Made by a program: the position numbers and the translations under genes | Part shown: positions 16,132 to 24,884 of the stretch, piece by piece | Numbering within the stretch: position 1 is the stretch's first letter | Layout of the letters: the number at the start of each line of letters is the position of its first letter | Assembly (NCBI RefSeq): GCF_004217135.1 | Contig: NZ_SHKK01000001.1 | Location: 4,464,001 to 4,528,000, forward strand | Length of the DNA: 64,000 nucleotides | From: Micromonospora violae | GTDB taxonomy: Bacteria; Actinomycetota; Actinomycetes; Mycobacteriales; Micromonosporaceae | Direction of reading: 5' to 3' | Notes under the pieces: model-generated | Told to the model about the DNA's origin: nothing | What the model saw: the letters and a program-made list of their open reading frames with translations, nothing else | Databases searched by the model: none

Positions 16132-17394
16132 ATGCCCCAGCAGCAGTCCTCCCCTCTCGCGTTCTTCGATAACGCGAACTCGCAGCCAGATTTCACCGTT
16201 GGCCTGCGCGGATACAACACCCATCAGGTCGATGACTTCCTCGGCCGGATGACCGCCGCGCTGACCCAGTCCGACCAGGCCCGTGCCGAGGCCGAGCAGC
16301 GGATGAACGACGCCCAGCGTCGGCTCCGCCAGGCCGAGCAGCGCATGAGTGCGCTGGAGCAGAAGCTCACCGACACGAACAAGCAGCTCGAAGAGAACAG
16401 CCGGCCCACCCTCTCCGGGCTCGGCACCCGCGTTGAGCAGATCCTCCGGCTCGCCGAGGAGCAGGCCAACGACCACCGCAACGAGGCCAAGCGCGAGTCG
16501 GAGGGCATCCTCTCCGCCGCCCGCCTCGAAGCCCGTGAGATCACCGACAAGGCCCGCGCCGAGGCCGCCGCCATGAAGGCGAGCGCCGAGCGCGAGGCGG
16601 GCAACCTGCGTACGGCCGCCGAGCGCGAGGCCGCCGAGGTCCGGGTGCAGGCCCGCCGCGAGGCTGACACGCTGCGCGCCGACGCCGACCGGGAGACCAA
16701 GCAGCTGCGTACGGTCACCGCCCACGAGGTGGCCGAGCTGAAGTCGACCGTCGAGCGGGAGGTGGCCACCCTCCGGGCCACCGCCGAGCGGGAGATCACC
16801 CAGCAGCGGGCGAAGGCGGCCCGCGAGGCTGAGGAGAAGCGCGCCGAGGCGACCAAGCTGCTCACCGACGCGCGGGACAAGCGCGACAAGGACCTCCAGG
16901 CCCTGGAGCTGCAGCTGGCCGAGCGTCGGGAGAAGGCCGAGCGCGAGGAGTCCGAGCGCCACGCCGCCCAGGTCGCGCAGACCCAGAAGATGGTCAGCGA
17001 GGCCGAGCAGCGTGCCCGGGCCGCACAGGAGCGGGCCAAGGAGATCGAGCAGCGGGCCGAGGCGCGGCGGGTCGAGTCTGAGCGCAACGCCGCCGAGACG
17101 ATCGACAAGGCCAAGGCGCACGCGGACAAGACCCTCAACGAGGCGAAGGCCGAGTCGCAGCGTCTGCTCACCGAGGCTCGCACCGAGGCCGAGCTGACCA
17201 CGCAGGCCGCCCGCCGCGAGGTCGAGGACCTCACCCGGCAGAAGGACGCGGTCACCTCGCAGCTGGGTCAGATGCTCTCCGGGCTCGCCGGCATCGTCCC
17301 GGGGATGCCGGCGCAGGGCGCTGCGGCTGCCAAGCCGGACGCCAAGAAGACCGATGGCGGTCAGGAGCGGGTGCCCGCGGAGACCGCCGGCTGA
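16132..17394 (+). CDS. filP: FilP-like coiled-coil cytoskeletal protein with DivIVA-like N-terminus
   Basis: 420 residues, nearly all alpha-helical coiled coil rich in Glu, Arg and Ala. The N-terminus (TVGLRGYNTHQVDDFLGRM) is a DivIVA-like membrane/pole targeting segment. LSGLGTRVEQILRLAEEQAN and the C-terminal AARREVEDLTRQKDAVTSQL match my recollection of Streptomyces FilP, an intermediate-filament-like protein that stiffens the growing hyphal tip with DivIVA. Streptomyces FilP is about 310 residues, so this one has a longer rod. The gene is followed by a hairpin and then a Scy-like gene, the same pairing as in Streptomyces. The start may be leaderless. Confidence 0.82.
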   Translation: MPQQQSSPLAFFDNANSQPDFTVGLRGYNTHQVDDFLGRMTAALTQSDQARAEAEQRMNDAQRRLRQAEQRMSALEQKLTDTNKQLEENSRPTLSGLGTRVEQILRLAEEQANDHRNEAKRESEGILSAARLEAREITDKARAEAAAMKASAEREAGNLRTAAEREAAEVRVQARREADTLRADADRETKQLRTVTAHEVAELKSTVEREVATLRATAEREITQQRAKAAREAEEKRAEATKLLTDARDKRDKDLQALELQLAERREKAEREESERHAAQVAQTQKMVSEAEQRARAAQERAKEIEQRAEARRVESERNAAETIDKAKAHADKTLNEAKAESQRLLTEARTEAELTTQAARREVEDLTRQKDAVTSQLGQMLSGLAGIVPGMPAQGAAAAKPDAKKTDGGQERVPAETAG

Positions 17395-17421
17395 CCCGAG
17401 GCGTCGGGTCGGGGCATCGAC

Positions 17422-17461
17422 GGCGCGAGGTGACACCGGGTAACCGGTGCCACCTCGCGCC
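17422..17461. terminator. Hairpin after filP
   Basis: GGCGCGAGGTG/CACCTCGCGCC (11 bp) and CACCGG/CCGGTG (6 bp), with one mismatch between them and a GTAA loop. There is no T-tract. It would separate filP from the scy-like gene. Confidence 0.6.
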
Positions 17462-17571
17462 GTATGCGTTTCCCAGCCGGTGGTATCCGCCGGCGGAAAC
17501 TGAGTGAAGTAGCTCCCACAAGGCGCGTCCGTATCGCCCCAGCAGGGCCCGTTGCGTGTGAGGATGGGGGC

Positions 17572-19653
17572 ATGTCGCACGGCGAGGAACTGTTCGCTCT
17601 CGGCGGGGACGTGACGACGGAGCCCAGCTTCGAGTCCGCTCTGCGGGGGTACGAGAAGAAACAGGTCGACCGTTATGTCGCACGTGCTGAGCACGAGATC
17701 GCGACCCTCGCTGCCGAACGGGAACAGGCGTACACACAGATCCACAAGCTCGCCGGCCAGGTCGAGGTTCTCCAGCGCGACCTGACCCAGGTGCGCAAGC
17801 AGATGAACGTGGTCGACCGGGCCTCGTTCCGGCACCTCGGCCCGCGCGTCGAGTCGATCCTCACTCTCGCCGAGGAGCAGGCGGAACAGATCCTCGCCGA
17901 CGCGAACGGGGAGATCGAGGCCCGCCGTGCCGCCGCCGAGCACATCATCGAAGAGGCCCGTGAGCAGGCCGCGCGGGCTCTGAAGGACTTTGAGATCGCC
18001 CTCGCCGCCCGGCGCGCGGAGGAGGAGCGGCACAGCTCCGCCCGGCGGGCCGAGGCCGACGCGACCCTACGGGCGGCGAAGGACGAGTCGGCGCAGTTGC
18101 GCAAAACGGCGCAGGACGCGCTCGCGAAGGCCCAGCAGGAGGCCACCCAACTGCGGGACTCCGCCAAGGAGATTCACACCCGGGCCCAGCAGGAAGCCAC
18201 CAAGCTGCGCGAGACGGCCCGCGAGACGCTGGCCAACGCCCGGCAGGAAGCCAGCGAGCTGCGCGATGCGGCCAAGGAGGTGCACGCCAAGGCCCTCCAG
18301 GAGGCCAAGCGGCTCACCGACACGGCGACCGAGGCCGGGCGGGCCACCCACGCCAAGGCGCAGCAGGAGGCCAAGCAGATCATCGACGACGCGTCGATGG
18401 CCGGGCGGGCCACCCGCGCGAAGGCGCAGCAGGAGGCCGAGCGGCTGACGACGCAGGCCACCGAGTCGGCGAAGCGCAGCCGCGCCGAGACTGAGGCGTA
18501 CGTGCAGCGGATGCGCGCCGAGACCGAAGCGTACGTGCAGCAGACCCGGGCGCAGACCCAGCAGGAGTTGGGCGCGTGGCGGGCCGGGGTGGAGCAGGAG
18601 GTCAACTCCCGTCGGGAGGCGGCCGACCGGGAGCTGGCGCAGCGACGGTCCACTGCGGAGCAGGAGTTCGCCAAGCGCCGCGATGAGCTGGACAAGCAGC
18701 ACACGTCGCGCCAGCAGGAGCTGGAGGCCGCGTTCACCAGCCGTCAGCAGGAGCTGGAGAGCGGGTTCACCACTCGCCGGGACGAGCTGGAGACGGAGTA
18801 CTCGACCCACAAGAACGAGTTGGAGACCGATTACACCGCCCGCAAGAACGAGATCGAGCAGGGCGCGGCGGCTGTCCGTGAGGCCGCCGAGCAGGACGCG
18901 GCGTCGCTGCGTCAGCGGTCCGAGGCGGAGGCCGCCGAGCTGCTGAGCCGGGCCGAGACCGAGGCCAGCGAGAAGCGCCGCGCGGCCGACGAGCATGTCG
19001 CGGCGTCGCGGCGGCAGTTCGAGGAGTACGCGGCCACCACGCAGCAGCACCTGGCCACCACCCAGCAGCACCTGGCGGCGACCCAGCAGGAGGCGGCGGC
19101 GGGCCGGCAGCAGTTGGCCCAGGTGATGCTGGAGATCGCCCAGGCCCAGCAGCAGCTGGCGGATCTGCGGCAGGAGACCTGGAAGGCGCGGCAGGAGTCC
19201 GACGAGCTTCAGCGTCAGATGTCCGAGCTGCGGTTGCAGAGCGTCGCCGGCCCCATCGACGGCCCGACCGCGGAGGACGGCGCGAGTGGGGGCGTACCCG
19301 ATGGTGGTGACGACGGCGTGAGCGTTACCGCCGGCGCGACCGTCGGGTCGGGTCCGGCCACCGGTCTGAAGGCCGAGGCCGCCGACACCAGGCAGCCGGT
19401 GAACGCGGGTGCGGAGGAGTCCGGGCAGCCCACGACACGGCCGGTGGCCGAGCCGGTGACCACGGTGGATGGTGGGACGGCGAGCGCCGGGGTGGACGGC
19501 GAGCCGACCGTGGCCGCCGTTCCGGGTGAGGGTGGCCGGGGCGCCAAGCCCACCAAGATCACTAGCACCGGTGAGAACGGCAAGCGGCCCACCAAGCCGA
19601 CCACCGACGAGCGCAGCGCCAAGCCCAGCAAGGTCACCATCGAAAAGGATTGA
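17572..19653 (+). CDS. Scy-like polarisome coiled-coil protein
   Basis: 693 residues. The N-terminal DivIVA-like block (SFESALRGYEKKQVDRYV, then QVEVLQRDLTQVRKQMN and LGPRVESILTLAEEQAEQI) is followed by about 480 residues of coiled coil with short repeats (AKAQQEA, SRQQELE, TTQQHLA) and a Pro/Gly/Thr-rich disordered tail from about residue 560. Streptomyces Scy organises the polarisome that marks tips and branch points. This protein is about half the length of Streptomyces Scy, so it is a Scy-like relative rather than a proven orthologue. The ATG follows GAGGATGGGGGC; GAGGAT could be a -10 for a leaderless transcript. Confidence 0.8.
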   Translation: MSHGEELFALGGDVTTEPSFESALRGYEKKQVDRYVARAEHEIATLAAEREQAYTQIHKLAGQVEVLQRDLTQVRKQMNVVDRASFRHLGPRVESILTLAEEQAEQILADANGEIEARRAAAEHIIEEAREQAARALKDFEIALAARRAEEERHSSARRAEADATLRAAKDESAQLRKTAQDALAKAQQEATQLRDSAKEIHTRAQQEATKLRETARETLANARQEASELRDAAKEVHAKALQEAKRLTDTATEAGRATHAKAQQEAKQIIDDASMAGRATRAKAQQEAERLTTQATESAKRSRAETEAYVQRMRAETEAYVQQTRAQTQQELGAWRAGVEQEVNSRREAADRELAQRRSTAEQEFAKRRDELDKQHTSRQQELEAAFTSRQQELESGFTTRRDELETEYSTHKNELETDYTARKNEIEQGAAAVREAAEQDAASLRQRSEAEAAELLSRAETEASEKRRAADEHVAASRRQFEEYAATTQQHLATTQQHLAATQQEAAAGRQQLAQVMLEIAQAQQQLADLRQETWKARQESDELQRQMSELRLQSVAGPIDGPTAEDGASGGVPDGGDDGVSVTAGATVGSGPATGLKAEAADTRQPVNAGAEESGQPTTRPVAEPVTTVDGGTASAGVDGEPTVAAVPGEGGRGAKPTKITSTGENGKRPTKPTTDERSAKPSKVTIEKD

Positions 19654-19684
19654 CGGGTACGCGAACCCGCACGAGCTCCAAGAT

Positions 19685-19725
19685 CTTGGACACTTTCCGT
19701 CAGCGGATGACGGAAAGTGTCCAAG
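19685..19725. repeat. 18-bp perfect stem-loop, family IV, left copy flanking the DUF559 gene
   Basis: CTTGGACACTTTCCGTCA (19685-19702), a 5-base loop, and its exact complement (19708-19725). It lies between the convergent scy-like and DUF559 genes, so it could terminate both. The near-identical copy at 20740-20780 sits upstream of the DUF559 start, where a terminator is not expected. Confidence 0.8.
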
Positions 19726-19731
19726 GTTCAC

Positions 19732-20712
19732 TTATGTGGGGGACGGCGCGGGGGTGGGTGTCCAGCCGGCCGCGATCAGCGCGCGGCGGACGGTGTCGGC
19801 GACCTCGTCCGGGCGGGCACGGACCAGCCAGGCGGGGAAGCGCAGGATCCGGTCGCCACTGGTCCACACATCGTTCTGCCGGCGCATGTCCGCCGCCCAC
19901 TGTTTGGCGTCCATGTGGTGCGCTCCGTCGATCTCCACCTGCACCCGCCACTTCCGCCAGTACGCGTCCAGCCAGCGGTGTCGACCCGCCGCGTCGACCC
20001 GATGCTCCTGAAGATCAGGCATGGGCAGTCGGTGTCGTCGGCACAGTCGCAGAAAATCGATCTCTGAGAGCGCCTGGGCGCCGCCCGCGATGTCGCCGAC
20101 CGTCTGCGCGATCAGGCGCCGGCGCGGTGCCCGGGGCAGCACGTCGAGGACCGCCTGCAACTCCTCGGGCAGCACCCGACGCTGCTGGCAGGCGGCGGCC
20201 AGCACCCCTTGCGCCTCGTCCACACCGACCGCCCACCCGGCCGCGTCGACGCAGGCCCTGGCCGTTGTGGTGCGCGGCGGGCGGGCGAGTTGCCGGTGCG
20301 ACTCCGGCAGCACCGACGTGCGGTGCACCAGCACCGCCGGCATGTCGATCGGCAGGCGGCGCAGCGAGGTCCGGGCGGCCCGGCGGGTGGCCGGCACCAG
20401 CACGCGCAGCGGTTCACGCCGCAGCCCTCGTACCCCGGCCTCCGCGGCGGCGGTCACCCCGGCCAGCAGCGCCCCTGGCCCGGCGGCCAGCACCGCCACC
20501 CAGAGCTGTTGGTCGCGGGTCAGGCGGCCGTTGCCGGTCAGCACGATTCCCCGACAGATCGACCGCCACCGGCCGGAGCGGATCCGCCCTCGCACCGCCC
20601 CGTCGCTGAGCAGCGCGGACACCTGCGCGGTCCTGAGGACACCCGCCTGTTCGAAGGCGAGCCATTCGAGTGCGTCGGCGTCATCGGCGGGCAGCAGCCG
20701 GACAGCCTTCAC
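19732..20712 (-). CDS. DUF559 (Vsr-like nuclease fold) protein with AbiEi-like N-terminus
   Basis: 326 residues. The N-terminal part resembles the winged-helix/AbiEi-antitoxin-like domain common in actinobacterial DUF559 proteins (LAFEQAGVLRTAQVSALLSD). The C-terminal 90 residues are the DUF559 domain: EIDFLRLCRRHRL, WRVQVEIDGAHHM and ILRFPAWLVRARPDEVA, with the Asp/Glu residues that in Vsr-type folds bind metal. No cognate toxin gene is adjacent. The function is unknown; DNA nicking or DNA binding is only a fold-based inference. The gene is bracketed tightly (6 bases from its stop, 27 from its GTG) by two copies of one palindrome. Confidence 0.75.
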   Translation of the reverse strand: MKAVRLLPADDADALEWLAFEQAGVLRTAQVSALLSDGAVRGRIRSGRWRSICRGIVLTGNGRLTRDQQLWVAVLAAGPGALLAGVTAAAEAGVRGLRREPLRVLVPATRRAARTSLRRLPIDMPAVLVHRTSVLPESHRQLARPPRTTTARACVDAAGWAVGVDEAQGVLAAACQQRRVLPEELQAVLDVLPRAPRRRLIAQTVGDIAGGAQALSEIDFLRLCRRHRLPMPDLQEHRVDAAGRHRWLDAYWRKWRVQVEIDGAHHMDAKQWAADMRRQNDVWTSGDRILRFPAWLVRARPDEVADTVRRALIAAGWTPTPAPSPT

Positions 20713-20739
20713 CGCCTGGAAGCCACCGCACCACCAGGT

Positions 20740-20780
20740 CTTGGACAGTTTCCGTCAGCGCGTAACGGAAACTGTCCAAG
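20740..20780. repeat. 16-bp perfect stem-loop, family IV, right copy flanking the DUF559 gene
   Basis: CTTGGACAGTTTCCGT (20740-20755) and its exact complement (20765-20780). Compared with the left copy, C9 is G and its partner on the other arm has changed with it, so the stem is kept by compensatory change. Confidence 0.8.
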
Positions 20781-21120
20781 ATCTACCCGCTGGCCGGGGT
20801 GAGACGACATCGGGTGGCGGGTCGATCATCGGGTGGCGGGTCGATCATCGGGTGACCGAGCGGGCGGTCGACGGGTTTGACGGTGAGTTTGAGTTAGTCG
20901 ACGACGGCCAACCGAGCTGGTTGCGCGGGAGGTCCGGACCCTTCACGCCTGCGCGCAGCGCGGACGGTGGTTGGGTCGGCAATCTCGAAACCCAGCTTGC
21001 CCGCGTCGTGGTTGACCAAGGTGGTCACATAGCTACGCTGCTCTCACGATGGGAGACGGTTCGGAACGAAGCGCTTTCTCATCGGCACTCGACAGACCTG
21101 ATGAAGGAAGCAGCGAATTC
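20781..21120. other. Non-coding region upstream of the DUF397 gene
   Basis: It contains two and a half tandem copies of a 19-base unit (20808-20857, CATCGGGTGGCGGGTCGAT) and a good promoter candidate, TTGACC (21012-21017), 16 bases, TACGCT (21034-21039). The spacer holds GACCAAGGTGGTC, a short palindrome that could be an operator. Confidence 0.5.
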
Positions 21121-21309
21121 ATGCACCTGAGCGGCGCAGTTCGGCGCACCTCCACTCGCAGCGGGAACGGTGAGTGCGTCGAGGTGGCGGACAATCTGCC
21201 CGGGATGGTGGGGGTACGGGACAGCAAGGACCCGACCGGCCCGGTGTTGGTGTTCGCGCCGGACGCGTGGCGGGCGTTCGTGGCCGTCACCCGTCGTTCC
21301 ACCACCTGA
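21121..21309 (+). CDS. DUF397 protein
   Basis: 62 residues from ATG 21121, ten bases after AAGGAAG. The family signature is complete: STRSGNGECVEVAD, VRDSKDP, GPVLVFAPDAWRAF. DUF397 proteins in actinobacteria usually sit beside an XRE-type DNA-binding protein and act with it in developmental control; no such partner is adjacent. A longer form from ATG 21049 (86 residues) would start close to the predicted promoter. The gene ends 15 bases before the AI-2E family gene and is probably co-transcribed with it. Confidence 0.8.
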   Translation: MHLSGAVRRTSTRSGNGECVEVADNLPGMVGVRDSKDPTGPVLVFAPDAWRAFVAVTRRSTT

Positions 21310-21324
21310 GCCGGGGGGTTCCTG

Positions 21325-22524
21325 GTGCCGCAGCACAATCCGCAGCACAATCCGCAGCACGACCCGTCCGGCGAAACGCCACCGCCGGCCGAGACACCGA
21401 CGGCAGCCGAGACGCCACCGCCGGTGCCGGTTCCCGTCCCGGGGGTCGACCCGGACGAATTGCCGGCGGTCCCGTCCGGGAAGTTCGGCACACCCGGGCG
21501 GCCCCTGCGCCGCAGCAGCTTCCTGATCGGCTTCACCGGCGCGCTGGGCGTGCTGCTGGCGTACACCCTCTATCTGGGGATTCGCAACGCCGGCGGCATC
21601 CTGGTGCTGGTGGTGATCGCGCTCTTCCTCGCGGTCGGCCTCAACCCGGCGGTGGTCCGGCTACGCCGCTGGGGTGTGCCGCACGGCCTGGCGGTGGCGG
21701 CGGTCGCGTTGACGGTGGTGCTGCTGCTCTGCGGGGGTGTGGTGGCGCTGGTCCCGCCGATCGTCACCCAGTCGGGGCAGTTCATCGACCAGATCCCGAG
21801 CCTGCTCGACGAGTTGCGCCGCAACCCGACGGTCAACGACCTGGTGGAGCGGTACGACGTGGTGCAGCGGGTGCAGGGCGCGGCCAACGCGCAGACGGTC
21901 GGGCGGGCGCTCGGCGGGGTGCTGGGTGGCGCACAACTGATCTTCGGCACGGTCTTCCGGACGCTGACCGTGCTGGTCTTGACGATCTACTTCCTGGCCT
22001 ACTTCGACCGGCTGCGGTCGCTGGGTTACTCGTTGGTGCCCCGGTCCCGGCGGCAGCGGGTGCAGTTGATCGGCGACGAGATTCTGGCGAAGGTCGGCTC
22101 GTACATGGTGGGCGCGTTGAGTATCGCGGTGCTGGCCGGCGCGACCACCTTCGTCTTCGCGCTGATCGTCGACCTGCCGTACCCGTTCGCGCTGGCCGTG
22201 GTGGTCGCGGTGACCGACCTGATCCCGCAGATCGGTGCCACCCTGGGCGCGGTGATCGTGAGCCTGGTCGGCTTCGCCGTCGACCTGCCCACCGGCATCG
22301 CCTGCGCGGTCTTCTTCCTCATCTACCAGCAGGTGGAGAACTACCTCATCTACCCGAAGGTGATGCGGCGTTCGGTGGAGGTCAACGAGGTGGCCGCCCT
22401 GCTGGCCGCGCTGCTCGGGGTGTCGCTGCTGGGTGTGGTGGGCGCGCTGATCGCCATCCCCACGGTGGCCGCGCTGCAACTGATCCTGCGCGAGGTGGTG
22501 CTGCCCCGCCAGGAGCGCCGCTGA
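21325..22524 (+). CDS. AI-2E/PerM-family membrane transporter
   Basis: 399 residues with a disordered Pro/Gln/His-rich N-terminus (a 12-base tandem repeat encodes QHNP repeats) and about eight membrane segments from residue 65, for example GFTGALGVLLAYTLYLG and LVVIALFLAVGL. The late motif DLIPQIGATLGAVIV and the QQVENYLIYPKVM segment are family hallmarks. Members export the quorum signal AI-2 or act as Na+/H+ antiporters; the substrate here is unknown. The GTG follows GGGGGG. Confidence 0.88.
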   Translation: MPQHNPQHNPQHDPSGETPPPAETPTAAETPPPVPVPVPGVDPDELPAVPSGKFGTPGRPLRRSSFLIGFTGALGVLLAYTLYLGIRNAGGILVLVVIALFLAVGLNPAVVRLRRWGVPHGLAVAAVALTVVLLLCGGVVALVPPIVTQSGQFIDQIPSLLDELRRNPTVNDLVERYDVVQRVQGAANAQTVGRALGGVLGGAQLIFGTVFRTLTVLVLTIYFLAYFDRLRSLGYSLVPRSRRQRVQLIGDEILAKVGSYMVGALSIAVLAGATTFVFALIVDLPYPFALAVVVAVTDLIPQIGATLGAVIVSLVGFAVDLPTGIACAVFFLIYQQVENYLIYPKVMRRSVEVNEVAALLAALLGVSLLGVVGALIAIPTVAALQLILREVVLPRQERR

Positions 22525-22577
22525 CCGGCCAGACCAGCCGGCCGGGGCGTCAGCCGCCCTGAGCAGCGGCCGGGGCG

Positions 22578-23390
22578 TCAGCCGGCCTGGCCGGCGGCGG
22601 GGCCGGGGACGGGCGTTTCGGCGAAGGCGGCCACCGTCCGGTCGGCGTACGCGCTGACGTCGCCGGCCTCCATCGGGCCGTCCCAGGTCGTCGGCAGTGG
22701 CACCTCGACGGCCGGGTTGACCCGTCGGACGATCTCGTCGAGCACTGTCTCCGCGTCGCCCACCCAGAGGTGCTTGGCACCCGACACCCCGACCACCTCG
22801 GCCTGCGGCACGGCGGCGAACCGCTCCCGTGCCTCGGTGGGGCGCAGGTAGTCGTCGAACTCCGGCACCAGCGCCACCAGCGGGTGACCCGAGCTGGCCC
22901 AGGTGGCCAGGTCGTCGGGGGCGGAGAAGCGCAGCGGTGGAGAGAGCAGGATCGCTCCGGCGATCGTCGGGTCGCAGCCGTACTTCAGCGCCAGGTCGGT
23001 GCCGAACGACCAGCCGACCAGCCAGATGTTGGGCAGCTCGGCGAACTCCGCGTACTCGATGGCGGCGGCCACGTCGTACCGCTCCCCCACCGCGGCGTCG
23101 AACGCGCCTTCGCTGGTGCCGCGCACGCTGCTGGTGCCGCGGGTGTTGAACCGCAGCACGGCCAGGTCGGCCAGGGCGGGCAGCCGCCAGGCCGCCTTGC
23201 GGAACACGTGGCTGTCCATCATTCCGCCGTGGGTGGGCAGCGGGTGCAGGCAGACCAGGGTGGCCACCGGCGGGCGGTCGGCCGGCAGGGCCAGCTCACC
23301 CACCAGCTGCAGACCGTCTGCGGTGTGCAGCTCGATGTCCTCCCGGCGGCCGGGCAGGATCGACGACGCGCGGATCGCTGTGCTCACCGC
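22578..23390 (-). CDS. Alpha/beta hydrolase (dienelactone-hydrolase-like)
   Basis: 270 residues from GTG 23390. The nucleophile is in GWSFG, the oxyanion region is CLHPLPTHGG, and the likely catalytic His is in GAKHLWVGD. It is related to the short alpha/beta hydrolases often annotated as YsgA-like or poly-aspartyl esterases; the substrate is unknown. CAGACT lies at -12 to -7 of this GTG, which supports a leaderless start here rather than at GTG 23417. It is convergent with the AI-2E family gene. Confidence 0.82.
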   Translation of the reverse strand, partial: AVSTAIRASSILPGRREDIELHTADGLQLVGELALPADRPPVATLVCLHPLPTHGGMMDSHVFRKAAWRLPALADLAVLRFNTRGTSSVRGTSEGAFDAAVGERYDVAAAIEYAEFAELPNIWLVGWSFGTDLALKYGCDPTIAGAILLSPPLRFSAPDDLATWASSGHPLVALVPEFDDYLRPTEARERFAAVPQAEVVGVSGAKHLWVGDAETVLDEIVRRVNPAVEVPLPTTWDGPMEAGDVSAYADRTVAAFAETPVPGPAAGQAG

Positions 23391-23467
23391 CCCAGTCTGG
23401 CGCGAAGTCGCCGTCACCGCCCGCCCAGGCGCGAACAGCGTGATCCAGGTCGCTCAACGGGGATCGG

Positions 23468-23791
23468 TCAGTAGCGCGGGGTGCCCCGACCGCGCTGCAC
23501 CGCCGGGCCGCGCCGGTCCCGGGCGCGCCAGCAGCCGCTGTGCCAGTGCCGCCGGTCGGTCAGATCACCCAGGCCGTCCGCCGGCCAGGCCACCAGGTGT
23601 GCCACCCCGGGCCGGATCTCCTGGTCACAACCGGGACAACGGTACGTCTTGACCGACGCACCCGCGCCGATCCCCCGCACCTGCCAGGCGCCGTCGGTCC
23701 ACTGCTGCACCGAGGCGACGCCCTGCCGGACCCGGTCGGCGTCCAGGTTGGCGTTGTCGTCCCGGCGAGGGCGATTGCGACGGGGGCTCAC
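23468..23791 (-). CDS. Small Cys/His (zinc-ribbon-like) protein of unknown function
   Basis: 107 residues, strongly basic at both ends. The centre holds CPGCDQEI and, about 30 residues later, HWHSGCW, a plausible four-ligand zinc site. Relatives are annotated as ATP/GTP-binding proteins in Streptomyces without evidence. The GTG at 23791 follows TACGCT by 8 bases, suggesting a very short leader. The function is not known. Confidence 0.7.
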   Translation of the reverse strand: MSPRRNRPRRDDNANLDADRVRQGVASVQQWTDGAWQVRGIGAGASVKTYRCPGCDQEIRPGVAHLVAWPADGLGDLTDRRHWHSGCWRARDRRGPAVQRGRGTPRY

Positions 23792-23834
23792 AGTCACCAA
23801 GCGTACGTCCGGCGGGCGAGGCCGCCCGGGGCGG

Positions 23835-24884
23835 TCACCAGGTCCCGGGCTGATCCAGGTGCTCGGCGACCCGCGCCCCGCCCAGCACGGTCTCCGCCTG
23901 GGCCTCGCTGAGGGACCGCTCGTAATTGAAGGTGGCGAACAGTTGGGCCCGAGGGATGTCCAGAAGCTCCAGCCGTGCACCACCGGGGTCGAGGTGGGCG
24001 GGCCTGCCGTCGATCGTCCGGTTCGCCGGTGGCTTGTCCGTCACGGTGGTGCCCGCGTACTGCAACTCGACGGTGATCCCCATGTCCCGGTCGTCGTCAA
24101 TGACCGCCAGCATCACCGCGTACGCAGCCGGGAAGGTGCCGACGACCGTCGAACATCTGGTGAGCTGCGCACCGGCCGGCAGTGCGGTCAACCGCAGTGG
24201 GCCGGTGCACCCGTACGCCTGATCGAGCCGGAGCGCCTCGGCCGCGTCGTACAAGGGGGCTTCGTCCGGGCCGGGCACGCTGGCTCCGGCGTACACGCCG
24301 GGGGCCGGCTGCCAGTAGCGCCGCCAGATCGGCACACCGTCCGGCCCGTCGGCGTGGACCACCGAGCCGTCGTAGCGGTTGCCGCCAGGGCCGTCCAGCG
24401 GCGGCATGTTCCAGGCGCCGGTGAGTCGCAGCACGTCGATCGAGGTCAGCTCGACGGTGACCGTACGGCCGCCGACGTCGAGCTTCGCGGTCTCCTTGCC
24501 GCCAGCGACGGCCCACTCCAGGTAGCGGGGGCCGCCCGGGGCGAGGCCGATGTGCAGCAGGGTCGGATCCTTGCCGATCTGGTCGGGCCGGGCCGCCGCG
24601 CCGGGAGCGCCGTCGACCCGCGGTGGGATGAGGGGCACCGCGGCCTCGGTCAGCCCGGGGGTGATCGCCGGCCCCAGGCGGGGCAGCCGGTCCATCGGAG
24701 CGGCGACCGCGCCGAACCCGAGCAGGGCGGCCACACCGACGGCGACCCCGGTGCCGGCCGCGCGCCGCCGACGCACCCGGCTCCGCCCCCGGAGCACCGC
24801 GTGGACCAACAGTCGGTCGGCGTCGACCGGACCTTCCGCGTGTTCGCGCAGCGTCTGATCGATGCGCTGGTCAAGGTCGGTCAC
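23835..24884 (-). CDS. Single-pass membrane protein coupled to the SigE-family sigma factor
   Basis: 349 residues. Residues 1-40 are charged and cytoplasmic (DLDQRIDQTLREHAEG), one membrane segment follows (GTGVAVGVAALLGFGAV), and the rest is an extracytoplasmic domain of no family I recognise. The GTG overlaps the sigma-factor stop by 4 bases (GTGA), so the two are translationally coupled. Position and topology suggest an anti-sigma or sensor partner, but no zinc anti-sigma motif is seen, so that is an inference. Confidence 0.72.
   Translation of the reverse strand: MTDLDQRIDQTLREHAEGPVDADRLLVHAVLRGRSRVRRRRAAGTGVAVGVAALLGFGAVAAPMDRLPRLGPAITPGLTEAAVPLIPPRVDGAPGAAARPDQIGKDPTLLHIGLAPGGPRYLEWAVAGGKETAKLDVGGRTVTVELTSIDVLRLTGAWNMPPLDGPGGNRYDGSVVHADGPDGVPIWRRYWQPAPGVYAGASVPGPDEAPLYDAAEALRLDQAYGCTGPLRLTALPAGAQLTRCSTVVGTFPAAYAVMLAVIDDDRDMGITVELQYAGTTVTDKPPANRTIDGRPAHLDPGGARLELLDIPRAQLFATFNYERSLSEAQAETVLGGARVAEHLDQPGTW

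Noticed and set aside
15982..19731. Long minus-strand frames opposite filP and the Scy-like gene
   Set aside because: They are translations of the complement of coiled-coil repeats (Leu/Gly/Arg-rich) with no start signals or domains.
20808..20857. Two and a half tandem 19-base units as a CRISPR-like or iteron array
   Set aside because: Too few copies, no spacers, no replication or cas gene nearby.
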